DNA from: Prorocentrum cordatum
Taxonomy: Eukaryota; Sar; Dinophyceae; Prorocentrales; Prorocentraceae
Reading direction: 5' to 3'
DNA length: 64,000 bases
Assembly: GCA_963575745.1 (NCBI GenBank)
Contig: CAUYUJ010014334.1
Coordinates: 94,501-158,500, forward strand
The notes below the pieces were generated by a model. The model had not been told where the DNA came from. It searched no databases and saw only the letters and a program-made list of their open reading frames with translations. Each line of letters starts with the position of its first letter. Position 1 is the first letter of the stretch. Shown in pieces: positions 1 through 11,932 of the stretch. Position numbers and translations under genes: made by a program.

Positions 1-310
1 GAGGGGGGGGAGCGCTCCCTTCGGGGGGGGGGGGGAGCGGCCGCGACGCGGAAGGGAGAGGCCGCGACACGGGGGGAAGCCAATCTCAGCAACGTCGTTG
101 CTTACTCGAAGGGAAGCCCCCTCCCTTTTATCCCTTCCCCCCGAGGGGGGGGGTCCCACCCGGATGCCGGGGGGGGGGGCTGCACCCGGGTGGCTCCCTT
201 CGGGAGAGGGGAGCGGCCGCGACGCGGAGGGGAAGCCAATCTGAGCAACGTCGGTGTTTACTCGAAGGGGGGGTCCGGGAAGGGGGTCCCAGGGGGGGTC
301 CCGGGTCAGA
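1..310. repeat. GC-rich direct repeat, two copies
   Basis: Two copies of one unit start near 19 and 198. Each has a G-run, GAGCGGCCGCGACGCGG, then GAAGCCAATCT.AGCAACGTCG and TACTCGAAGGG. The spacing is about 180 bp. Long G runs separate them. No coding signal is seen. Confidence 0.75.
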
Positions 311-417
311 ATACCACCCTCCCGGGGCCCATGGCCCGCCCTCTCCCTCCATTTCCGTCGAGGGCCGAGGCCTCCAGGGTCGGCGGCACCTGCCGCAAGG
401 CCTTAGCAATCATACTA

Positions 418-512
418 CGTCCGCACTCCCAGGGCCCCCTAGGGCATTCTTGGGCGTCCAGGCTCCTGGACGTCTCCAAAACAAGCGTGTCGCTCGAGAC
501 ATCCGCAACAAA
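418..512. repeat. Single C unit joined to a D unit
   Basis: One degenerate 42-bp C-type unit (CGTCCGCACTCCCAGGGCC) runs through a short linker into a D-type unit (AAAACAAGCGTGTCGCTCG). The same C-linker-D junction recurs at 14,389-14,474, so this is a copy of a composite repeat, not two independent repeats. Confidence 0.75.
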
Positions 513-689
513 CGGGAATGCTCTCAACCTACCCTGTGTTCTCTCGATCGGCATTTGAAAAACCAGCCATCCGCGCTGGCGACATCCTCAACTCTCTCAT
601 TCGCCGGCCCACCTCAGATGAAACTCGCCGGCCCACCTCAAGCCGAGGAGGCCAGGGAGACACAGCCAAGAGCAAGCCTCGGGGATCTT

Positions 690-912
690 CTGACCCGGGT
701 CAATCCAGACCCGGGTCAGCGGGAAACCAAAAACTGCAATGCAGGACAAAAAAACTGCAACGCAGATCTTCGCGAACCCGGGTCAACCAATACGCGCGGC
801 CGCCTCGCGGCCACGAGCGGCTCCCTAACCCGGGTCAGCCAGAGGGAATCTTCGCAGGACCCTGCAGGATCTGGCGCCCTGGCTGACCCCCGTCTGGATT
901 GACCCCCGTCTC
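690..912. repeat. Cluster of TGACCCGGGTCA-like palindromes
   Basis: The palindrome TGACCCGGGTCA and close variants occur near 692, 707, 777 and 829, and as GACCCCCGTC forms near 885 and 900. They are spread irregularly in unique-looking sequence. Function unknown. Confidence 0.6.
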
Positions 913-1970
913 AAGGCTCCCGATAAGCCCTGGGCCCGAGGCCTCTCCGGGAAGCAGCAGGAAAAGCAGCACAGGCCGCCGCGCGCGGCGGCGGCGAGAG
1001 GCGCGGGCTCGGCGCGCCCTCGCGCTTCACGAAGCCGTAGTCCGCCCGCACCCAGTTCGTGACGGTGCCGCGCTCCCGGGGTCTCCGGCCCCCCGCGGGC
1101 ATCGCGGGCGCCTCCTGGCACCCGCGCCAGGGCCGGGGCGCCGCCACCCGACGCAAGGCGCCGCCGACGGCGTCGCTCCGGGGAGCGCCGGGGGGGTGCG
1201 CCGTCGGTGCCTCCTCCTCCTCGTCCGCTTCGGTCCTCCTCCTCCTCCTCCTCCTCCTCCTCGTCCTCGTGCTTGTCGTTTTGCTCGTTGTCCTTCTGCT
1301 CCCCTCGCTGCCCTCCCCGTCATCCACGCTGCCATCCTCGACATTCGCCGCCTTGTCGTCGCCACGATCCTTGCTTCCCAGAGGGCAGCATCGGCGCTTC
1401 CCGTTCTTGTGCGACCAAGTTCGACGAACAAACCCACAAGAAAACCGCAGGACTCTTCGAGTCTGAGCGCGCCTCCCGTCACTCGGACCCCTTAGCTGGA
1501 GACAATTCGTTAACCCTGGACAAGCAGTGCACGCCAGAGGCGATTCCCGTCAGGCGCCACCGTGCCCGGCGAGCTAGAATCCCAATTGCTGTCTGGCAGG
1601 TTTTTGGCAATCGAAAACGCCTACAGTCGCGGCGTTGACCTAAGGAACCCTAAATAAGGAACGAGCCCTCTACTTTCCATAAGTTAAACTTCGATTTCCC
1701 ATCGGAAACCTGAAGAACACCTGAAAAAAACCGTGAAATATTTAAGGAACACGGGGCCCCTCCCTGATGAAAAGCGTTCCTTCTTCAGCGCACCGACAGT
1801 CCGGCGAATCACCACCGCCCCCTGCCTATTGGAATCGCCCATGTGGCCGAGCGTTGTGGCAAGAGCTTTGCAAAACTATCGGGCCATGTGTTCCCCCAGC
1901 CGTTGTGGAAAACCTTCGGGGAACACTTGGGGGAGGACGGCGGGGAAGATCAGGAGGAGGAGGAGGAACG
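913..1970. other. Unassigned GC-rich stretch with a (CTC)n tract
   Basis: A CTC/CGT-rich tract lies at about 1,205-1,270. The rest shows no recognisable protein, RNA or repeat family. Open frames here are in both directions and of low complexity. Confidence 0.5.
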
Positions 1971-2266
1971 TGATCGACCCACGATCCCGGAAAGGAATAT
2001 AGAAACGTAAGGCATGGCAACGTTTTCAAGAAACCTGATTGGGCGACGGGCAATTGCAATGCTCAGTGTATCGACCTTGACGTACTGTGCCAAGGGCTGT
2101 GCTGTGCTGCGCCGTGCTGACTTGCGTTGTACCATGCCGCGAGTGTGCTCTATAGCGCTGTGGATCAAGTCCTCTTTTGCACCCGAGTCCTTAACCGAAC
2201 TGATCTGGATCTTATGCTCGAGCTGCCTGGGCACATAGTAGCTGCCCCAGAGCTAATTGACAAGGG
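1971..2266. repeat. B-lead block, copy 1
   Basis: A conserved block of about 290 bp beginning TGATCGACCCACGA and ending near AGCTAATTGACA. Further copies are at 13,156-13,450 and 16,609-16,905, with truncated copies at 2,484, 8,055 and 17,121. Each copy runs directly into the B minisatellite. Its unique-looking sequence could be a small dispersed element, but no terminal repeats or reading frame are conserved. Confidence 0.85.
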
Positions 2267-2483
2267 GACGCGACAGGGGGACGCGCCGCGGAACGTCCCA
2301 AGGGACGCGCCAGGGCACGTGCCGGGGGAAGGGGCATGGGGACACACCGCGGGACGTGCCAAAGGGGACGCGCTACGGACCGTGCCAATGGACAAGCCAC
2401 GGGACGCGCCAGGGGACGCGCCGCGCGACGTGCCAGGGGGACTCGCCATGAAACGCGCCACGGAACGTGCCAGGAAACGTGCC
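2267..2483. repeat. B minisatellite (12-13 bp unit)
   Basis: Tandem copies of a unit close to GGGACGYGCCAAG. Open frames in several phases are a by-product of the repeat. Confidence 0.85.
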
Positions 2484-2695
2484 AAGTTGCAATGCTGAAT
2501 GTATCGATCTTGATGTACAATGCCAAAGGCTGTGCTGTGCTGCGCCGTGCTGACTTGCGTTGTGCCATGCCGCGATTGTGCTCTATAGCGCTGTGGATCG
2601 AGTCCTCCTTTGCACCCGAGTCCTGACCGAACTGATCTGGATCTTAAGCTCGAGCTGCCTGAGCACATAGTAGCTGCCCCAAGGCTAGTTGACAG
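2484..2695. repeat. B-lead block, truncated tandem copy
   Basis: It lacks the first ~75 bp of the block and starts at AAGTTGCAATGCTGA. The same truncation point is used at 17,121, which suggests the lead block plus minisatellite duplicates as one unit. Confidence 0.8.
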
Positions 2696-2950
2696 ACAAG
2701 GGGACATGCCAAAGGGGCGCGCCGCGGAACGTCCCAAGGGACGCGCCAGGGCACGTGCCGGGGGAAGGGCCATGGGGACGCACCGCGGGACGTGCCAAAA
2801 GGGACGCGCTACGGACCGTGCCAATGGACAAGCCACGGGACGCGCCAGGGGACGCGCCGCGCGACGTGCCAGGGAGACTCGCCACGAGACGCGCCACGGA
2901 ACGTGCCAGGGAACAGGGAACGCGTCAGGGAACGTACCAGGACATCCCTG
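2696..2950. repeat. B minisatellite
   Basis: Second array of GGACGYGCCA-type units, nearly the same in order as 2,267-2,483. Confidence 0.85.
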
Positions 2951-2959
2951 ACCCAGGGC

Positions 2960-3540
2960 CAGGATCCATTGTACATTACGCTGCGTCCGCGCTCCCAAGG
3001 CAACCACGATTCATTATGAATTACGCTGCGTCCGCGCTCCCAGGGCTAGGATCCCCCGTGAATTACGCTGCGTCCACGCTCCCAGGGCCACGATCCCTCG
3101 TAAACTACGCTGCGTCTGCGCTCCCAAGGCCGCGCTCCTTTGTGCATTGCGCCGCGTCCGCGTTCCCAGGGCAACGTTCTCTTGTAAATTACTCAGCGTC
3201 CGCCCCCCGAGGGCCAGGGTCCCTCGTAAATTACGCTGCGTCCGCGGTCCCGCTGTGTCCGCGCTCCCAGGGCCACGTTCCCTGGCGAATTACACTGCGT
3301 CCGCGCTCCCAAGGCCACGTTCCCTCATGAATTACGCTGCGTCCGCCCCACCAGGGCCAAGATACGTTCTAAATTACGCTGCGTCCGCTCCCCCTGGGCC
3401 ACGATCCCGTGTTAACTACGCTGCGTCTGCCCCCCCAGGGCAGCAATCCTTTGTGAATTATGGTGCGTCCGCGCTCCCAGGGCCACGCTCCCTAAGAAAT
3501 TACGCTGCGTCCGCCCCCCCAAAGCGATCCGTCGTAAATG
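2960..3540. repeat. C satellite, 42-bp unit
   Basis: About 14 tandem units beginning TTACGCTGCGTCCGCGCTCC and ending GATCCCTCGTAAA. Starts at 3,021, 3,063 and 3,105 give an exact 42-bp period. Since 42 is a multiple of three, all frames tend to stay open, so the long ORFs here are artefacts. Confidence 0.9.
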
Positions 3541-3925
3541 CGTTTCGCTAGGGACATCATTTTTTTCACGCCGACTGGGGCTGTACCTCGGTACGAATCG
3601 CACATAACTTCGCCGGCCGAAGCCGAACACGCGTTTCGCTAGGGACATCCTCAAGTTGTCCACGCCGAATGGAACATTACCTTGTTATCGCAGATGGTTC
3701 CGCCGGCGGAAACCAAACACGCGTTTCGCGCGAGACACCCTCAACTGTTCCACGCCGGGTGGGACTTTACGTGGCAAGTGGTCCCCAAAAATTCCGCGGG
3801 CGGGAACCAGGGAAACAAAACTAAAAGAGATCCCTGGGCGAGCGCCCTTTCGAGGAAAACACGGAGACATGATGGGTCATGCGATGTTTGTAAATTATTC
3901 GTTTGGGGGGGAATCCTTTCTGGCG
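3541..3925. repeat. Divergent D units and a weak L block
   Basis: Three diverged D units (GCGTTTCGC...GACATC) lie at about 3,540, 3,630 and 3,720. A weak copy of the L block (AGAGATCCCTGGGCGAGCGC) lies near 3,825-3,860. No gene is recognised. Confidence 0.65.
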
Positions 3926-3934
3926 CTTACCCAT

Positions 3935-6290
3935 ACAATCCCTGTGTGCGGATTTCCAATAGAATCCCTGTGGGGTGTTTTCCAATGGATTCCTGTCGAC
4001 AGGCGTGCCAATATATTTCCTATGTTGCGCTTTCCAACAGATTCCTCTTGTCAGGATTTCCCATAGAATCCCCTCCGTGGCGTTTCCACAGAATTCCCAA
4101 TGTGACGGTTTCCAATATAATGCTGTTGTGGCGATTTCCAACTGGTTTCTGTTGTGAGGCTTTCCCATATAATCTCTTTGCTGTGTTTTCCAACGAATTC
4201 CTTAAGTGGGATCTCCTCCTGGCGCTTTCCAGCAGATTCCTGATGTGACACTTTACAATAGAACCCCTGTGCGGCGATTTCCCGTAGAATCCGTTGTGGT
4301 GCTTTCCAAAGGATCCTTGTTGCGAGGCTTTCAAATCGAATCTCTGGTTGGTGCTTTCCAAAGGAGTCCTGTCTTGAGGCTTTCCAATCGAATCCCTCCG
4401 CGGCGCTATCCAAACGGTTCTTGTCGTGAGGCTTCCCAACTGATCCCTCTATGATGCTTTCCCATGGGTTCTCTATGGTGCGGCTTTCAAATCGGAGCCC
4501 TCCGTTTTTGAAAAGACCCTTCTGGCGCGAGGCTTTCCCATGTAATCCCTCTGTGGTGCTGTCCAGCGGATTCCCACTGTGACTGTTTCCTATATAATGC
4601 CGTCGTGGTGTTTTCCGAAGGAGTCCTGTCGTGAGGCTTTCCAGCATAATCGTTGCGTGGTGCTTTCCAAGGGATTCCGACCGTGAGGCTCTCCCATAGA
4701 ATCTCTTTGTCGCGTTTTCCAAAGGATTCCTTGCGTGCTGCTTCCGAGTAGGATCGCCTCGTGGTGCGTACAATGGGATTCCTGAGGTGATGGTTTCCAA
4801 TAGAAGCCCTTTGCGGCGCGTTCCAAACATATTTCCGCTGTGAGGACTTCCCGTAGAATCCCGTTGTGGCACTTTCCAAAGGATCCTCGTTGCGAGGCTT
4901 TTCAATCGAATCTCTAAGTGGTGCTTTCCAGAAGAATCCCGTCGTGGGGCTTTTCATTCGAATCCCTCCGCGGCCCTATCCGCAGGATTCACGTTGTGAG
5001 GCTTACTGGTTGAATCCATCTGTGGTTCTTTCCGGTGGGTTCATCTGTTTTGCGCCGCGTCGCAAGAGAAGCCCTGACGTTTTCCCATGGAATCCATATG
5101 TTGTGCTTTCCGTTGGTTATTTGTGCAGATTCCCAATATGAGCCCCTTCGTGGCGCTTTCCGGATCAAGAAAATCCCTGCGCGGTGCTTTCCAAAGGATC
5201 CCCTTTGTTGTACTTTCCAGAAGGAGCCCGTCATAGCGCTTTCCAAAAGGATTCCTCTCGTGATGTTTTCCAGAAGGAGTCCTGCGTGCCACTTTCCCAA
5301 TGATTTCCCTTGTGAGGTTTTCCCATATAATCCCGGTGGTGTTTTCCAAAGGATTCCTGTTGCCAGGCGTTCCGATATAATTAATGTTGTTGCGCTGTCC
5401 GAAGGATCTCTATTGCGAGGCCGCCCGGCAAAATCTGCTAGATTCCTTGCCGAAGGTTTCCAAGTGTTTGTTCCAACAGAATCATCCTGGGGCGCTTTCC
5501 AAAGGATTCCAACTGTGATTGATCCTATCAACGTGCGTGTGACTAGACAGCGCTTTCCACATTATCCCTGTTGTGACAATGGAATTCCTGTGTAGCATTT
5601 CGCACACTGTTCCAAGCCCGAGGCTGTCCAATCGAATATGTTGTGCTGTCCAAAGGTTTTCTCCTGCGATGCGTCCCAATAGAAACGCTCAACTATACTT
5701 TCTAAACGATTTCGTTTACTCGCTTTCCAACATAACCCTTGCTTGTAATGGTTCCGAGCGGATTCATGTTGCGAGGCCATGTTTTAAAATGTGGGGTAAC
5801 TTCCGACGGACTTCTGTTGCGGGCGCTCCAACACCACCTTGTTTTGTGATGTTCGTCTGATCTCTGTTGTGCAGTTGTCCGATCGAGTCTTTTATATGCC
5901 TTCCCATAGGAGTTCATGTGTGGGGTTTCCCCACGAAGTCCTGCTGAAGCGCTTTCCAACATATCCCAAGTATGAGTGTGTATAGCAAAATATGTTTGTA
6001 GTGCTTTCTCATGGATCCCTGTTGTGAGGTCATCCACTGGAGTCCCCAGGTAGCACTTCGCACATAATTCCGAGCGCGAGGCTTCCCTATCGAATCCATT
6101 TCTGGCGCTTTCCAGAGGATTCCTGATGTGAGGCTCTCAATCGAATCCCTTTTCTGGCGCTTCTCAAAGGATTCCTCTCGTGACGCTTTCCAATCGAAGC
6201 CCGCAGCAGTGCATTCCAAACGGCTCCGATTATAAAGCTTCCCAATATAAACCCTTGGTAGTGGTTTCCAACGGATTCCTGTTGCGAGGG
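3935..6290. repeat. F satellite, about 26-bp unit
   Basis: About 2.35 kb of degenerate tandem units of the form GCTTTCCAAAGGATTCCTGT and GCTTTCCAATCGAATCCCT, alternating in many places to give a dimer near 53 bp. Divergence increases toward 6,000-6,290. Long open frames on both strands are repeat artefacts. Confidence 0.88.
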
Positions 6291-6544
6291 CATGGAATAT
6301 CTTTAATTCGCTTTCCAGAGGGATAAATGTGTGATGTAAGGAGATGCATATAATGTGTATGTGATGTAGACAAGGCTGAAAACTCGTAACTCTTATGACA
6401 ATATTCCAGCCCCTTATGCCGTTTGGCACAGGGCTGGAGTTCCGAGGACCATGCTCGGGGGAGAGAGAGATGGAGAAGAAGAACAACATAAATGCACGAT
6501 AGAGAGACCGAATCAATAACGAAAACACTCAGAACAACATCACT
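6291..6544. other. Unassigned spacer
   Basis: Comparatively AT-balanced sequence after the F array. No repeat family or coding signal is recognised. Confidence 0.4.
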
Positions 6545-6735
6545 CAACACAGCCAGGTCCGCCGCAACCCCCCGGCCCCACCTCCTCCTCCTCCACCTCC
6601 TCCTCCTCCGCCCTCCTCCCCTTCCTCCTCCTCCTCCTCCTCCTCCTACTCCTCCTCCTCCTCCTCCCCCTCCTCCTCCTCCTTCTCCTCCTCCTCCCCC
6701 TCCCCCTCCTCCTCCTCCTCCTCCTCCTCCTCAGA
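6545..6735. repeat. (CTC)n polypyrimidine tract
   Basis: Imperfect CTC trinucleotides with CCC interruptions. It gives spurious poly-Pro, poly-Ser and poly-Glu frames. Confidence 0.9.
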
Positions 6736-8054
6736 ACGCGGCAACGGTGGCCCACGCCGCATAGGGCGCCGCGCTCCTCCGCCGCGGCGGCGGACTAGGG
6801 CGGGTGGCGCGCTCCCGCGCGGCCGGCTTATATGGCGCCCTCTGAAGCCGGCGGCAGCCGCGGCTGCTGTCGCCGCCGCCGTCGCCTTTGTCCTCGTCTT
6901 CGTCGTCGTCGCCGTCATCGTCGGCGCTGTCGTCGTCGTCATTGTCGCCGTCGTCGGCAAACCGTCGTCGTCGCCGTCGGTTTGGGGATGTCTGTGGGCG
7001 TTTCTGCAGGTTCTCGTCGCGACGGCTGGGCGCAGCTTGCAAAACTGGCCAGGATGGACCCTGGGAAGTGTCCAGGGACCGATTTTATGGATCAGCGTCG
7101 TTGGATCGTCGTCCAGAGGGGGACCTCCTCATCCTCCTCCTCCTCCTCCTCCTCCTTCTTCTCCTCCCGCTCCCCCTACCCACTACCCCCTCCTCCCGCC
7201 CCTCAAAAACTGTTGACGCCTCCTGCTGCCCCTACCCACTACCCCCTCACCCCGCCCCGCGAAACCTGTTGCCAGCTTCCGCCGCCGAAGGTGAGGTGCG
7301 CGGAGGACGAGGCCATCTCTGGAAGGCACCAGAAGCGATGATGCAGAAAACGATCGGGGCCAGCAGGAAGGGAGAGAAGAATCGCCTGGCATGGGCAGAG
7401 GGGAACGGAAGAGAGGGGGGATGGGCAACAGTTTTTTTTTGGAGGAGCAGGAGATGGGAGCGGACCGCGATCATGTACACCTCTCGCCTCGCCAAGCGTG
7501 CTGGCAATGTACTCAAGTCCGTCGCATTCCTGTCCTGCGAACGTGGCCGAAACGCAAGCAAGTGAGGGAAGACGGGAACGGGCCATGCCAGGGGGATGGG
7601 CAACACTGAGGGGAGGAAGGCGGAGGAGTGGCTCGAACGGCGCTGCAGCTGTAGCATTGACGCTCGACGTCGGGCACTCGAAGCCAATGCCCATGGGCAG
7701 GGGACGGGGGGGGAGTGAGGGGGCGACAGCGACGGGGGTGAGACCTGCCACAGAGAGGCAAAGACTGGCGCGTGGACGCCGACCTAGACGGCACCGAAAG
7801 CGGCTCGGCAAAGAGTCGGATGACGTCCCCTAAAAAGCCGCCGGCCGCCGGCACGAGGGCCTACACAAAGGGGGTATCGAGAGCGCCGACATATGGCACA
7901 AAGGAATGCCGCAAGTGGTTCCTTGGCAGCCATGCGCTTGGGAGGCTACTTGGGCTGAACCCTGATTAGACGGACTGATCCCCCCTTGCCTCTTTCGCCT
8001 CCACCTGCCTTCTCGCCACATTCGCCCGAGCACTGGCTCACAATGAAATGCAAA
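6736..8054. other. Unassigned stretch with trinucleotide tracts
   Basis: Holds a (GTC)-rich part at about 6,870-6,990 and a CTC tract at about 7,120-7,170. CCCCTACCCACTACCCCCTC is duplicated at about 7,173 and 7,231. The rest (7,260-8,050) has no recognised family. Confidence 0.5.
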
Positions 8055-8659
8055 CATGATCGACCCACGAACCTGGCAAGGGATTCAGAACCGAGAGGAA
8101 TGGAAACGTTCCAAGCATCTCAATTGGGCGATGGGCGGGGCTGTATTCGACTGCTCTGCGCTGTGCCGCGCCGCACAGTGGCGTGGCAAGGGACGCACCA
8201 CTGAACGTGTCAGTGGACGTGCCAGTTGACGTGCCAACGCGCCTCGCGTGTGCCAAGGGGACGCGCCACGGGACGCGCCACGGAACGTGCAAAGGGGGAC
8301 GCGCCCCGGAACGTGCCAGCGGACGTGCCAGGGGACGTGCCACGCGACGCGCCGCGCGACGTGCCCAGGGGAGGCGTCAGGGAACGTGCCAGGTATCAAT
8401 GGTGATGCTGCTGTGCAAGGGCTGTGTTGTGTCTCTCTGCGCTGTGCCGCGCCTGACAATGACATGCCAGGGAACACGCCACGGAACGTGCCAGTGGACG
8501 TGCCAAGGGACTCGCTGCGCAATGTGCCAGGGGGGCGCGCTATGGGACGTGCCAGGGGGACGCGCCGCGGAACGTGTCAGCGGACGTGGGGACGTGCCAG
8601 GGGAAGTGCCAGGGTCGCGTCGCGCGACGTGCCCAGGGGAGGCGCCAGGGGCTGCATCA
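8055..8659. repeat. Partial B-lead block and B minisatellite
   Basis: A shortened lead block (8,055-8,180) leads into GGACGYGCCA-type units. A ~70-bp lead fragment (about 8,395-8,465) interrupts the array. This is the most diverged of the B arrays. Confidence 0.8.
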
Positions 8660-8955
8660 TCGTAAATGCCTCTGCGCCTGCGCTCCCAGGGCCACGATCC
8701 ATCGAAAATTATGCTGCGTCCGCGCTCCCAGGGCCACGAACAATCATAAGTTACACTGCGTCCGCTCTCCCTGTGCCACGATCCCTCGTAATCTACGCTG
8801 CGTCCGCGCTCCCACGGCCGCGCTCCATTGTGAATTACGCAATGTCCGCGCTCCCAGGAAGGACCACGATCCCCCGTAAATTATATTGGGTTCTCGCCTT
8901 CAGGGCCAGAATCCCCTCGTCAATTACACTGCGTCCGCGCTCCCAGGGCCGGGAT
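8660..8955. repeat. C satellite, 42-bp unit
   Basis: About seven degenerate C units, again directly after a B array. Confidence 0.88.
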
Positions 8956-9063
8956 CGGTACAAAACAAACGTTTCGCCAGAGACATCCTCAGAAATTCGG
9001 CACGCAGGGTGCGCCATCCTCGAGCGGGCACGGAACAAGCCATTTTGTTTGTGTGCTTTGTTG

Positions 9064-9067
<4 letters not shown>
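8956..9067. repeat. D unit
   Basis: Contains ACAAAACAAACGTTTCGCCA followed by a CTCGAGCGGGCACG segment also seen in M blocks. It follows a C array, as at 14,438. Confidence 0.7.
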
Positions 9068-9103
<36 letters not shown>

Positions 9104-9110
9104 CATATAA
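9068..9110. repeat. (CT)n(TA)n microsatellite
   Basis: A pure CT run followed by alternating TA. Confidence 0.95.
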
Positions 9111-9124
9111 GAGATACATACCTC

Positions 9125-9640
9125 GCGATGCGTAATGGATTCTACGCAAAACGGTGAGCACGCAGTTTCTTATAAGGAAAACGGGTGTCTGCAAACCCTG
9201 GTATTTATCGTGGATCCGAAACGCGGGGGGCACATGTTCCTCGAGCGGGCACCCGCGAAACGGATGTTTGAAACAAAATTCCGACGTAGAATTCCGCCCG
9301 TCGAGATTGCTGCGCGCGGGACGCGCAATCCTCGAGCAGGCACGCAACGAGTCAATTTGCCAATCTGTTTTGTAAACTGTTGGGGTCTTCATACCTTGTT
9401 TTTCATTCCGGATTCTGCGCAACACGCTCCGCACCCGGTTTTGCAGTATGGAAAACAAATTTCTGCGGACCCCGTTATTGATCGAGGATCCGAGATAGGG
9501 GGCACGTTTTCCTGGAACGGGCAGGCGCGAAAAGACTTTTTGAAATTATCCGTGCGAAGGGCCCAACCATTTGCAGTTGTGAGTAACGCCGTTGTGGGTA
9601 TCGAATTCGGTGAATCTCTTTGTGGGGCCACGAAGCGTGT
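9125..9640. repeat. M blocks, two diverged copies
   Basis: Copies at about 9,168-9,270 and 9,420-9,540 share GCGGACCC / TATT.ATCG.GGATCCGA / GGGCAC.TTT.CT. / CGGGCA...GCGAAA. A third copy lies at 14,640-14,730. No coding role is seen. Confidence 0.65.
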
Positions 9641-9644
9641 AAAA

Positions 9645-10675
9645 GGTGTGCCGACATGAGGTGGCGACGCATGCGGGCGCAGCCCTTGGGGCCTTCGGTG
9701 GCGCTCCAAATAGGGCCATGAAGCGTCTGAGGGGTGTACCGAAATGCAGCGGGGCCGCCATGCGAACGTCGCCACCGGGGCCTTCGGTGGAGCCCCCTAT
9801 GGGGCCACGAAGCGCTGTAGTGAGTGGGGGAGACGCATGCGAACACCGCCACTGAGGCCTTCGGCGGAGCTCCCTATGAGGCCACGAAGCATTGTACTGG
9901 GCGGGGGAGATGTGTGCAAACACCGCCGCTGAGGCCTTCGGTGGAGCTCCTTATCATGAGGAGCTCCACCGATGTGCTGGGTGGGTGAAACGCATGCGGA
10001 CACTGCCACTGTGGCCTTGGGCGGAGCTTCCTATGGGCCACGAAGCGTTGTACTGGGTAGGGGCAACGCATGCGGGCACCGCCACTGGGGCATTCGGCGG
10101 AGCTCCCTATGGGGCCACGAAGCGCTGTACTGGGTGGGCGAAACGCATGCGGGCACCGCCACTGGGGTCTTCGGCGGAGCTCCCTATGGGGCCACGAAGC
10201 GTGTGAGGAGTGTGCCAAAGTGGAGGGGGGGCGGCATGCGAACGCAGCCACTGGGGCCTTCGATGGAGCTCCCTATGGGGCAACGAAACATGTGAGAGGT
10301 GTGCCAAAGTTGAGGGGGGGGGGCGGCATGCGAACGCAGCCACTGGGGCCTTCGGCGGAGCTCCCTATGGGGCCACGAAGCGCATGAGGCGTGGGTCAAA
10401 GTGGACAGCTGGCGGCATGCGAACGCAGCCACTGAGGCCTTGGGTGGAGCTCCGTATCGGGCCGATCTGTGTGAGTGGTGTGCCAAAGAGGACAGGAGGC
10501 GACATGTGAACGCAGCCACTGGGGCCTTCGATGGAGCTCCGTATGGGGCCACGAAACATGTGAGAGGTGTGCCAAAGTGGAGGGGGGGGCGGCATGCGAA
10601 CGCAGCCACTGGGGCCTGTGGTGGAGCCTCCTATGGGGCCGCGAAACTTGTGAGGGGCGTGCCAAAGTGAGGGGG
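9645..10675. repeat. E satellite, about 75-bp unit (array 1)
   Basis: About 14 units carrying GGAGCTCCCTATGGGGCCACGA, a short variable part, GCATGCG and GCCACTGGGGCCTTCGG. SacI-like GAGCTC and SphI-like GCATGC recur once per unit. Confidence 0.92.
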
Positions 10676-10800
10676 GTGACGGGAGAAGAGAGGAGGGGTA
10701 GGAGGAGGAGAGGAGGAGGAAGAGGACGCGGGGCACCGTCTGTTCAAAACGAAGACCCAATACCACAGGATGGTTCCGAATTATCCCAGTGCGACCCTAC
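10676..10800. repeat. J block, copy 1
   Basis: A purine-rich AGGAGGAG stretch followed by GGACGCGGGGCACCGTCT and TTCAAAACGA. Other copies are at 22,975-23,060 and 36,116-36,235, each directly after an E array. Confidence 0.8.
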
Positions 10801-10814
10801 CTGGGAGTTGGAGC

Positions 10815-11015
10815 CTCTATGCTCTGCTATGCTATGCTATGCTATGCTATGCTATGCTATGCTATGCCATGCTGCGCAATGCTATGCTGGGCTAGGCTAG
10901 GCTAGGCTAGGCTATGCTATGATGCGCTATGCTATGCTGCGCTATGCTATGCTATGCTATGCCTTTGCTTTGCCTTCGCTTTTGCCTTCACTTTTGCCTT
11001 TGCCTTTGCTTTTGC
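10815..11015. repeat. (GCTAT)n microsatellite
   Basis: Pentanucleotide GCTAT/GCTAG run to about 10,960, then a TTTGC-rich tail. Confidence 0.93.
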
Positions 11016-11735
11016 TGAGCACCCAGGGAGCGCAACTGGGGGAACCGCTCCCAGGGGACCGGGGGAACCGCCCGGGGCGCTTTCCACTGCCCGGCCCTTT
11101 AAGCCAACCGAGAAAGAACCCTTCTAGGCAGAGCCTAGGTAGGGAGCACATCACAATTTACCTCGTTACTTATCGCAGATAAGTCCGCCGGCCCTCGTCA
11201 AGTTGCCTCCGGGGGTAGAACCTCTAAAAGAGAACCCTGCGCCCACGCCCTCTCTGGGTAAACAACGTGCTGTTGCCGATTCACATATGATTTTGTGTGG
11301 CTTCTGACTTGCGTGGCGACGCGCGGAGGAAGCCATGGACGTACAACAGACTACGTGGAATAACCGGAGACCAACTAAGCGTATAACAACAGAGGCACAC
11401 TGTGGGCAGGGACGCACTGGACAATGGCGCCGAGAACACGGGAACGATTATGGACTTGACGCGCGCAAACTGCAGCGGACAACGTTTTGCATGAGGAATC
11501 CGTGCTGGGATGCTTTTTGGCGACGTTGTTATCTTTCACGCGTAATTTCCCGAGCTGGCTAGGGTCACGAGGTGAGCGGCACCATGGAAGGCTGTACTGG
11601 CAAAGCAGTGCATCTTCATTGCTAACCCAAAAGGCAGCTGTGAGATCGGTAGCCGACGCCCGACCAGTCGCTTTTGGAATCGGCGCCAAACCAGTGATTG
11701 CACTTCTGGTTTCTCAGGTGTCTTCTAAGGGAATG
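11016..11735. other. Unassigned stretch with an L block
   Basis: An L block (TCCGCCGGCCC..GTCAAGTTG ... AAAAGAGAACCCTG) lies at about 11,180-11,262. The rest has no repeat match inside the window and no recognisable protein. Confidence 0.5.
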
Positions 11736-11932
11736 AACTGGTGTGGCGATTTGGCGGCGATGTAGGCGCCGTCACCGCCCCGTCGCCCCCTCATCGCCGC
11801 CCGTCGTCTGGGCCGGTGTGGCGGTTTGGCGACTATGTCGTGGCCGTTGCCGCCCCGTCGCTGTCTCGTCGCCGCCCATCGTCTGGATCTTGTGTGGCGG
11901 TGCGGCGGCTGTCGTCGCCGTCACTGCCCCGC
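11736..11932. repeat. N repeat (GCCGCCCCGTCG-rich, about 70-75 bp)
   Basis: About three units with GGCGGTTTGGCGA..ATGT and CCGCCCCGTCGC..CTCGTCGCCGCCC..CGTCTGG. The same repeat lies at 32,530-32,822, and in both places an I array follows at once. Confidence 0.8.

Noticed and set aside
1971-2266. B-lead block as a tRNA-derived SINE (GGATCGAGTCC resembles a box B)
   Set aside because: The only box A-like sequence lies too close to it, there is no 3' A tail, and no target duplications were found.
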